Assembly: GCA_014380825.1 (NCBI GenBank)
Contig: JACMJD010000410.1
Span: 1 to 5,492, forward strand
Direction of reading: 5' to 3'
Origin: Phycisphaerae bacterium
GTDB taxonomy: Bacteria > Planctomycetota > Phycisphaerae > Tepidisphaerales > Tepidisphaeraceae
DNA length: 5,492 nt
The notes beneath the pieces were generated by a model. It was not told the origin of the DNA. It did not search any database and saw only the letters and a program-made list of their open reading frames with translations. Positions 1-5,013 of this stretch are shown here, one piece after another (positions within the stretch are counted from its first letter, which is position 1; every line of letters begins with the position of its first letter). A program made the position numbers and the translations under genes.

Positions 1-32
1 AAACAACTGAAGTTCAGCGTGTATGATTCGGG

Positions 33-48
33 TTGCGGATTGCGGATT
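33..48. repeat. Short tandem repeat in the leader of the operon
   Basis: The heptamer TTGCGGA occurs twice in direct tandem at 33-46 and is followed by a partial third copy, TT, before the sequence diverges. It lies in the 116-bp stretch upstream of the E1 alpha gene, where I see no coding region. GATTGCGG-type tandems are common simple intergenic repeats in GC-rich environmental genomes (recollection, not a search). No function is evident; it could be a chance two-copy tandem. Confidence 0.4.
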
Positions 49-116
49 GAGAAATCGTTCACGCCGGGCCTGAGCGTACTCGCGAAGGCCTGGATGCCCG
101 CGCGGAGGCGCCGACC

Positions 117-1250
117 ATGCCCAAAACAGTTGTATACACCGCACAGATCGAGCACCTGCAAATCCTTGATGAAGACGGCAAGCTCGACGCCGCCCTGGCG
201 AAAGACGTCGATCTAACCGACGCAGATGTGAAAGCGTTGTACGAAGCGATGGTCATCAATCGCGAGTACGACCACGTTGCCTTCCAGCTCCAACGCTCCG
301 GCCGGCTCGGAACATTCCCACAGAACAAAGGTCAGGAAGCGGCGGCGCTGGGCGCAGCTCGCGCGCTGAAGAAAGGTCACGACTGGATCGTGCCGTACTA
401 TCGCGAGAACGCCGCCTCGTTCTGGCACGGGCTGCCGATGCATTTCGTCTACAACTTCTGGATGGGCGACGAGCGCGGCAACCAGATTCCGAAGAACGTC
501 GCGATGAGCCCGATCTGCGTCGAGATCGGCGCGCAAACCTTGCACGGCGCGGGCATCGCCTGGGCGTTCAAGCTTCAGAAAACCGACAAGGTCGTCGTCA
601 CGTTCATGGGCGAAGGCGCAACGAGCACCGGCGACTGGCACGAAGGCTTGAACTTCGCCGCGGTCTTCAAAGTGCCGTGTATTTTCTCGATCATCAATAA
701 CGGCTACGCGATCAGCGTCCCGTGCGGCAAACAGTGCATCGCCGAGACGTTCGCGCAGAAGGCGCTCGGTTATGGAATCCCTGCGATCCGCGTCGATGGC
801 AACGACATCTTCGCCGTCTACAAAGCGCACAAAGACGCCGCCGAGCGCGCACGGCGCGGCGAAGGGCCGAGCGTGATCGAAAATCTCACGTATCGATTAG
901 GCGATCACACCACAGCGGATGACGCGCGGCGATATCGCAGCGCCGAAGAGCTGGATGCGGCGACAAAGAAAGATCCGATCGTCCGCACGCGGAAATATCT
1001 GGAATCGAAAAAAGCCTGGGACGACAAGCAGCAGGCCGCGATTGAGGCGCGGGCGAAGGTGATCGTGCAGGAAGTGATGAAGGTTTCGCTGGGCATGGAA
1101 AAGCCGGCGATCGACGACATCTTCGATTACACGTTCGCGCAGCTGCCGGACGAAATCACGAAACAAAAGCAAACGCAAAAGACCCACTCGATCGGCCAGG
1201 ACCCGGAGCAGGCGGGGTTGCAGCAGAGCCACGAACATCAGCAAGTTTGA
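117..1250 (+). CDS. pdhA: 2-oxoacid (probably pyruvate) dehydrogenase E1 component, alpha subunit
   Basis: This is the thiamine diphosphate (ThDP)-binding half of the heterotetrameric E1, which decarboxylates a 2-oxoacid and reductively acylates the lipoyl group of E2 in the cytoplasmic complex. The 377-residue product has the ThDP/Mg motif from GEG (165-167) to NNGYAIS (194-200), an upstream YYRENA (94-99), and the phosphorylation-loop-like YRLGDHTTADDARRYR (259-274) with the conserved His264. The usual GDG reads GEG here. The conserved domain ends near residue 348; the last ~29 residues form a hydrophilic Gln/His/Lys-rich tail. ATG 117 is favoured because GGAGG at 104-108 sits 8 nt upstream, and an in-frame stop at 48-50 with no ATG in between rules out a longer product. 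E1 beta and E2 follow on the same strand. The loop resembles both pyruvate and branched-chain 2-oxoacid enzymes, so the family is sure but the substrate is inferred. Confidence 0.93.
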   Translation: MPKTVVYTAQIEHLQILDEDGKLDAALAKDVDLTDADVKALYEAMVINREYDHVAFQLQRSGRLGTFPQNKGQEAAALGAARALKKGHDWIVPYYRENAASFWHGLPMHFVYNFWMGDERGNQIPKNVAMSPICVEIGAQTLHGAGIAWAFKLQKTDKVVVTFMGEGATSTGDWHEGLNFAAVFKVPCIFSIINNGYAISVPCGKQCIAETFAQKALGYGIPAIRVDGNDIFAVYKAHKDAAERARRGEGPSVIENLTYRLGDHTTADDARRYRSAEELDAATKKDPIVRTRKYLESKKAWDDKQQAAIEARAKVIVQEVMKVSLGMEKPAIDDIFDYTFAQLPDEITKQKQTQKTHSIGQDPEQAGLQQSHEHQQV

Positions 1251-1256
1251 TCAACT

Positions 1257-1314
1257 GTATCATGGGCGTCTCGCCCATGTCCGCAGCGAAACATGGGCGA
1301 GACGCCCATGATAC
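1257..1314. repeat. Perfect 24-bp nested inverted repeat between E1 alpha and E1 beta
   Basis: The left arm at 1257-1280 is the exact reverse complement of the right arm at 1291-1314 (24 of 24), with a 10-nt loop. Each arm is itself a near-palindrome, CATGGGCG-3 nt-CGCCCATG, so the RNA or single strand could fold either as one long stem or as two short hairpins. It begins 6 nt after the E1 alpha stop and ends just before the E1 beta ribosome-binding site. No T-run follows on either side, which argues against an intrinsic terminator. Palindromes built on GGGCGAGACGCCC are dispersed repeats that I recall from planctomycete and cyanobacterial genomes; that assignment is from memory. Confidence 0.9.
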
Positions 1315-1320
1315 GGAAGA
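1315..1320 (+). promoter_or_regulatory. Ribosome-binding site deciding the E1 beta start
   Basis: GGAAGA lies 5 nt upstream of ATG 1326 and directly abuts the right arm of the palindrome ending at 1314. In-frame ATGs at 1293 and 1308 lie inside the repeat and would need a ribosome-binding site within the stem, so this site favours 1326. A folded 24-bp stem next to it could affect ribosome access (inference). Confidence 0.6.
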
Positions 1321-1325
1321 ATGAA

Positions 1326-2300
1326 ATGCCAAAGCTCAACCTAGTCGAAGCAATCAACCAGGCGCTCTATCAAGAGATGCAGCGCGACGAGCGCGTGATC
1401 GTGCTCGGCGAAGACGTCGGATTAAACGGCGGCGTGTTCCGCGTGACCGACGGTCTTCAGAAGAAGTTCGGCCCCGATCGCTGCGTCGACACCCCGCTGG
1501 CAGAATCCGGAATCATCGGCACAAGCATCGGCCTCGCCGTCGCGGGCATGCGGCCGGTGCCGGAAATCCAATTCGAAGGCTTCCTCGGCCCGGCGTACGA
1601 CCAGATCTGCACACAGGCGGCACGCGTTCGCACGCGGACGCGCGGCGCGTTCAACTGCCCGATGACCGTTCGCGTCCCCGTCGGCGGCGGAATTCACGCG
1701 CCCGAGCTGCACAGCGATTCGCCAGAAGCGATCTACGCGCACACGCCGGGCCTGAAAGTTGTGATGCCCTGCACGCCGTACGATGCGAAGGGTTTGCTGC
1801 TCGCGTCGATTCGCGATCCCGATCCGGTGATTTTCTTCGAGCCGAAGCGGGTCTATCGCAGCTTCAAGGAGGAAGTGCCCGAAGAGGATTACACGGTGCC
1901 GATTGGCCGCGCGAAGATCGTCAATGAAGGGACGGATCTCACGGTGATTTCGTGGGGTGCATCGGTGTTCCAGTGTCTGGAAGCACTCGATCACTTGCCG
2001 GAAAACGTGAGCATCGAGCTGATCGATCTGCGAACGATCTATCCGATCGACATCGACACAATCGCCGAATCCGTCCGCAAGACCGGCCGAGCCGTGATCG
2101 TTCACGAAGCGCCCAAGACCGGCGGCATGGGCGCGGAGATGAGCGCGTTGATCCAGGAACATTGCTTCCTGTTCCTCGAAGCCCCGGTGCAGCGCGTGAC
2201 CGGCTTCGACACGTTCATGCCCTATTACAAACTCGAGCTGGATTACCTGCCCGATGCCAAACGCATCACGCAGGGGATTCGGGATTGTTTGGCTTACTAA
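1326..2300 (+). CDS. pdhB: 2-oxoacid (probably pyruvate) dehydrogenase E1 component, beta subunit
   Basis: This is the transketolase-like partner of the E1 alpha subunit; it completes the ThDP site and docks on the E2 subunit-binding domain. From ATG 1326 the product has 324 residues, matching the usual ~325. It begins MPKLNLVEAI and shows GEDVGLNGGVF (28-38), DTPLAESGIIG (55-65) with Glu60 expected to contact the ThDP pyrimidine ring, and GGGIHAPELHSDSPEA (120-135) with the conserved His129. The C-terminal transketolase domain spans roughly 190-320 and includes HEAPKTGGMGAE (260-271) and VTGFDTFMPYYKLE (291-304). The open frame extends to ATG 1293, but those 11 extra codons lie mostly in the palindromic repeat and encode nothing conserved. 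The gene starts 75 nt after the E1 alpha stop and is probably cotranscribed. No key residue is missing; substrate choice between pyruvate and branched-chain 2-oxoacids is not resolved. Confidence 0.93.
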   Translation: MPKLNLVEAINQALYQEMQRDERVIVLGEDVGLNGGVFRVTDGLQKKFGPDRCVDTPLAESGIIGTSIGLAVAGMRPVPEIQFEGFLGPAYDQICTQAARVRTRTRGAFNCPMTVRVPVGGGIHAPELHSDSPEAIYAHTPGLKVVMPCTPYDAKGLLLASIRDPDPVIFFEPKRVYRSFKEEVPEEDYTVPIGRAKIVNEGTDLTVISWGASVFQCLEALDHLPENVSIELIDLRTIYPIDIDTIAESVRKTGRAVIVHEAPKTGGMGAEMSALIQEHCFLFLEAPVQRVTGFDTFMPYYKLELDYLPDAKRITQGIRDCLAY

Positions 2301-2308
2301 AGACATGG

Positions 2309-2396
2309 AACCGCAGATGAACGCGGATGAACGCCGATTGAGAAGAATCCGAATTTGTTATTTTCAATCTGCGTTGATCTGCGTCCATCTGCGGTT
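2309..2396. repeat. 36-bp imperfect inverted repeat with 10-bp internal period, between E1 beta and E2
   Basis: The left arm 2309-2344 and right arm 2361-2396 match as reverse complements at 31 of 36 positions around a 16-nt AT-rich loop; two of the five differences would be G-U pairs in the sense transcript. Each arm contains a repeating unit about one helical turn long: GATGAACGC spaced by 10 nt in the left arm and ATCTGCG spaced by 10 nt in the right arm. The element starts 8 nt after the E1 beta stop and ends where the AAAAAGG ribosome-binding site of E2 begins. No U-tract follows, so it is not a typical terminator. I recall closely similar GCAGATGAACGC-type palindromes scattered between genes in Planctomycetes, Verrucomicrobia and Acidobacteria (memory, not a search). 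Confidence 0.88.
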
Positions 2397-2412
2397 AAAA
2401 AGGTATTGAGCT

Positions 2413-3822
2413 ATGGCCGGAAAAGTCAGCAGCGATCCGAATGTTTTTTTGCTTCCCGATCTCGGTGAGGGCCTTGAAGAGGCTGAGCTCATCGAGTGGT
2501 GCGTTGAAGTCGGGCAGAAGGTCAGTGAGTTCGACACGATCGCGAAAGTTGAAACCGACAAGGCCCTGGCCGACGTGCCGGCGGATCGCGCGGGGACGAT
2601 CGCGCAGCTTCATGGCAAGCCCGGTCAGCGGATCAAAGTTCACGCGCCGTTTGTGACGTATAAATCTGATGGGTCCGAAGGCAAACCCGCCGCCCCCATC
2701 GCGGCGGCGGTGCAGCGCACGATGGAACCGGATGCGCAGCCGCACGCGGAGAAAAAAGAAGAAGAGCGCGAAGACGCCGGCACGGTGGTCGGCACGGTGC
2801 AGAATTCCGGCATGATGGAGGCCGGTCCGGGTCGAATCATTGCAACACCCGCGGTGCGGCGCATCGCGCGCGATCTGCACGTCGATCTGGCCAAGGTGAA
2901 CGGCACTGGAATCGGCGGGCGAGTTGTCGAAGCCGACGTTCGCGCGTTCGCAGATCGTAACGGCGGCAATCACGCGATCACGCCGATGGATCCGCAGCAC
3001 AGCGAAGACGCGGCCGTCGCCGAAGCCCCGCCTTCCGCGCGGCCACCGATGCGCGAATCGCGCGGCACCGCGCCGAAACACGCTGCGCCCGATACGCATT
3101 CGCTGCCGCCGCCGGGCGCGTCGCAACGCATCCCTTTCCGCGGCATGCGGCGCACGATCGCCGAGCGCCTGCGTCAGAGCGTCAACAACGCGGTGCATTT
3201 CACGGTGATGGACGAAGCCGACGTCAGCGCGCTGGATGAACAGCGCCGCCGATTGATTGGCGCATCGGGCGAAAAAATCTCGTTCCTCCCGTTCGTCGCA
3301 GCGGCCGTGTGTCGAGTGCTGTCCGGGCGAATGGGCGCGGTGTTCAACCGGTTGAACAGCACGGTCGACGACGCCGCGCAGGAAATCGTGCAGCATCGAT
3401 CGGTTCACCTGGGAATCGCCGCCGACACGGATAACGGTTTGATGGTTCCGGTGATCAAAGATGCAGACAAGCTTGGCGTTCTGGAAATCCAGCGCCGCAT
3501 CAACGCGCTCGCCAAGGCCGCGCGCGATCGCACGATCCCGCGCGACCAGTTGATGGGCTCAACATTCACGATCAGCAACGTCGGATCGCTGGCGGGCCGA
3601 TTCGCGACACCGATCATCAATTATCCCGAGGCCGGGATTCTCGCGGTGGGCCGGGCGCGCGAAGGCGTGGTCGTGCGAAATGGAATGATCGGCGTGGGAA
3701 AAATCCTGCCGCTGAGCCTCGCCGCCGATCACAGAGTCATCGACGGCGCCGCCGCCGCGACGGCGCTGGCGAAGATCATCGAGTTGCTTCAGACGCCGGA
3801 ATCGTTGATGCCGGCGCGGTAA
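2413..3822 (+). CDS. pdhC: Dihydrolipoamide acyltransferase (E2) of the 2-oxoacid dehydrogenase complex
   Basis: This is the core of the complex: its lipoyl arm takes the acyl group from E1 and the C-terminal domain passes it to CoA. The 469-residue product has one N-terminal lipoyl domain (about 10-84) with the lipoylated Lys50 in VETDKA, a charged linker containing EKKEEERE (113-120), a peripheral-subunit-binding domain (about 141-179, with ATPAVRRIARD and GTGIGGRV), a Pro/Ala-rich linker (about 180-237), and the catalytic domain (about 238-465). The catalytic part holds FTISNVGSLAG (385-395), TPIINYPEAGIL (399-410) and DHRVIDG (439-445), giving the active-site His440 and Asp444. ATG 2413 has AAAAAGG 9 nt upstream. 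It lies 112 nt after E1 beta across a palindromic repeat. One lipoyl domain is the usual number outside the multi-lipoyl proteobacterial PDH E2. Acetyl versus branched-chain acyl specificity is not certain. Confidence 0.93.
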   Translation: MAGKVSSDPNVFLLPDLGEGLEEAELIEWCVEVGQKVSEFDTIAKVETDKALADVPADRAGTIAQLHGKPGQRIKVHAPFVTYKSDGSEGKPAAPIAAAVQRTMEPDAQPHAEKKEEEREDAGTVVGTVQNSGMMEAGPGRIIATPAVRRIARDLHVDLAKVNGTGIGGRVVEADVRAFADRNGGNHAITPMDPQHSEDAAVAEAPPSARPPMRESRGTAPKHAAPDTHSLPPPGASQRIPFRGMRRTIAERLRQSVNNAVHFTVMDEADVSALDEQRRRLIGASGEKISFLPFVAAAVCRVLSGRMGAVFNRLNSTVDDAAQEIVQHRSVHLGIAADTDNGLMVPVIKDADKLGVLEIQRRINALAKAARDRTIPRDQLMGSTFTISNVGSLAGRFATPIINYPEAGILAVGRAREGVVVRNGMIGVGKILPLSLAADHRVIDGAAAATALAKIIELLQTPESLMPAR

Positions 3823-3845
3823 CGCGTCACCACCGCAAGCACCGC

Positions 3846-3912
3846 CATCCTGAGGTACTCCGAAGGATCTCGGGATGCGAACGGCACTCGACAATCGAGA
3901 TCCTTCAGGATG
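3846..3912. repeat. Asymmetric inverted repeat between E2 and the hydrolase gene
   Basis: CATCCTGA (3846-3853) pairs with TCAGGATG (3905-3912), and AGGATCTCG (3864-3872) pairs with CGAGATCCT (3896-3904). The left arm carries 10 extra bases (3854-3863) that the right arm lacks, so the fold has a one-sided bulge or the right arm has lost them. The 23-nt loop contains the left half of a further small hairpin, CTCGA/TCGAG (3887-3899). Palindromes of the CATCCTGAGG...GAAGGATCTC kind are, from memory, among the commonest dispersed intergenic repeats in Acidobacteria, Bacteroidetes and other environmental genomes. Its right end overlaps the translation start region of the next gene. There is no T-tract for a terminator. 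Confidence 0.85.
3907..3910 (+). promoter_or_regulatory. Ribosome-binding site lying inside the repeat
   Basis: AGGA at 3907-3910 is 5 nt upstream of ATG 3916 and is part of the right arm of the inverted repeat, so it would be paired if the hairpin forms. No better purine-rich site lies near. The repeat therefore appears to supply, and possibly mask, the initiation signal of the hydrolase gene (inference). Confidence 0.5.
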
Positions 3913-3915
3913 ACA

Positions 3916-4833
3916 ATGGCTCGCCCGGTTTCGCCCACTCGATACTCCTTCCATCTCCTCCGCGCCGGCCCCTTGCGACTGGATGGCGGCAGCATGTTCG
4001 GCATTATCCCGCGCGTCGTGTGGAGCAAGCTGATCGCGGCCGACGATCGCGGGCGGATCGAAGTGGCGCACAACTGTCTGTTGTTGTCGCGCGTGGATGA
4101 TCCGAAGTTCAAAGTGCTCATCGAGACCGGGTCGGGCGATAAGTTTGATGCGAAGAATCGCGACATCTTCGGGCTGACGGATCGGTCGATCATCGATGCG
4201 CTGCGCGAAGTGAACACGACGCCGGATCAAATCAATCACGTGGTCGTCAGTCATCTTCACTTCGACCACACCGGCGGCGTCACGCGCCGGGCCGACGATG
4301 GACAAGTCGCAGTTACGTTTCCGAACGCACCGATTCACGTGCAGCGGCGCGAATGGAACGATGCGATCGCGAACAATTCGGTGATGACGCGTACATATCT
4401 GAAGGAAAACCTTGATCCGATCCGCGATCGCGTGAAGTTGATCGACTCCCCGCAGCCATACGGAATCGAACATGTGTCGCAGCGCGATGAAGTTCCGAAA
4501 TCACCCGCGATCGATCGTCTCACCGAAATTCTTCCCGGCATCTTCACGCTGATCGTGCCCGGCCACACGTGGGCGCAACAGGCGATCCTCTTCACCGACG
4601 ATCGCGGGCGGACGATCGTCTTCACGCCCGATGTCATGCCCACTGTTCATCACGTCGGGGCGGCGTACAACATGGCGTACGATGTCGAGCCGTTCGTCAG
4701 CACCAACAGCCGGCGGTGGTTTCTCCAGGCGGCGGTGGAAAATGACTGGACGCTGGCGATCGATCATGAGCCGGGGGATCCGATCCGCAGTGTGGTGCCG
4801 GACGATCGCGGGTGGTTCAAGCTCGTCCCCTGA
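3916..4833 (+). CDS. MBL-fold metallo-hydrolase, YtnP-like
   Basis: This is a two-metal metallo-beta-lactamase-fold hydrolase (COG0491 type) with no signal peptide, so probably cytoplasmic. The 305-residue product opens with YSFHLLRAGPLRLDGGSMFG (10-29), a segment like that of Bacillus YtnP, a reported acyl-homoserine-lactone lactonase (resemblance from memory). The metal ligands appear complete: SHLHFDHTGG (112-121; His113, His115, Asp117, His118), PGHTW with His217, TPDVMP with Asp239, and AIDHEPGD with His284. IETG (69-72) replaces the more usual IDTG. ATG 3916 is chosen because AGGA is 5 nt upstream; ATG 3910 in the same frame would add two codons lying inside the repeat, and ATG 3994 would remove the conserved N-terminal segment. 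It follows E2 by 93 nt on the same strand, so cotranscription is plausible, but nothing ties its chemistry to 2-oxoacid metabolism. The substrate is unknown. Confidence 0.88.
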   Translation: MARPVSPTRYSFHLLRAGPLRLDGGSMFGIIPRVVWSKLIAADDRGRIEVAHNCLLLSRVDDPKFKVLIETGSGDKFDAKNRDIFGLTDRSIIDALREVNTTPDQINHVVVSHLHFDHTGGVTRRADDGQVAVTFPNAPIHVQRREWNDAIANNSVMTRTYLKENLDPIRDRVKLIDSPQPYGIEHVSQRDEVPKSPAIDRLTEILPGIFTLIVPGHTWAQQAILFTDDRGRTIVFTPDVMPTVHHVGAAYNMAYDVEPFVSTNSRRWFLQAAVENDWTLAIDHEPGDPIRSVVPDDRGWFKLVP

Positions 4834-4900
4834 ACGGACATTCTCACCGTCAACTCATAAACCTCCGCTCAAAGACTCGAGGCGTTTGATTTTGCAGCGC

Positions 4901-4939
4901 GCGAAATTTCGCTGAATTTGCGATCTTTTCTCATGAGAA
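4901..4939. promoter_or_regulatory. Two short perfect palindromes upstream of the sensor gene
   Basis: GCGAAATTTCGC (4901-4912) and TTCTCATGAGAA (4928-4939) are both perfect 12-bp palindromes, 15 nt apart, in the 180-bp gap between the hydrolase stop and the sensor start. This gap is the most AT-rich stretch of the window. They could be operator sites for dimeric regulators near a promoter, but I cannot recognise a -35/-10 pair with confidence and short palindromes also arise by chance. Confidence 0.3.
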
Positions 4940-4979
4940 GGTTTCCTATTTCCCCATGAATTGCGTATCGTACGTGCGC

Positions 4980-4987
4980 AGGAGGGG
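4980..4987 (+). promoter_or_regulatory. Strong but misplaced Shine-Dalgarno-like sequence
   Basis: AGGAGGGG is the best anti-SD match in the window, yet it touches ATG 4988 with no spacer. That ATG is in a frame that ends at 5314 and does not encode the membrane protein. The ATG in the correct frame, 5014, is 26 nt further on, too far for normal use. It may be fortuitous or reflect an unusual start for the sensor gene. Confidence 0.3.
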
Positions 4988-5013
4988 ATGGGCACACAAA
5001 CTCGGGACCGGGC

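Noticed and set aside
22..27. TATGAT as a -10 promoter element for the operon
   Set aside because: Any -35 element would fall at or beyond the window edge, so there is nothing to support it except a six-base match.
213..830. Antisense open frame (205 codons) opposite E1 alpha
   Set aside because: Shadow of the conserved E1 alpha frame, with Arg/Asp/Val-rich sequence lacking motifs.
1422..2306. Long antisense open frame (294 codons) opposite E1 beta
   Set aside because: It mirrors a clearly conserved enzyme; its His/Arg/Asp-rich translation matches no family I know and is the usual shadow of GC-rich codon use.
1257..2396. Intergenic palindromes as Rho-independent terminators
   Set aside because: No T-tract follows the stems on either strand, and the essential subunits E1 beta and E2 lie downstream.
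2395..3408. Long antisense open frame (337 codons) opposite E2
   Set aside because: The composition is very rich in Arg and His with no recognisable domain, and the opposite strand encodes an intact E2 with catalytic motifs.
3559..4473. Antisense open frame (304 codons) spanning the end of E2, the repeat and the hydrolase
   Set aside because: It crosses two confident genes and a dispersed repeat, and shows no domain; it is a shadow frame.
4862..4894. Possible terminator after the hydrolase gene (CCTC/GAGG followed by GTTTGATTTT)
   Set aside because: Only four base pairs can form with a large loop, too weak to call.
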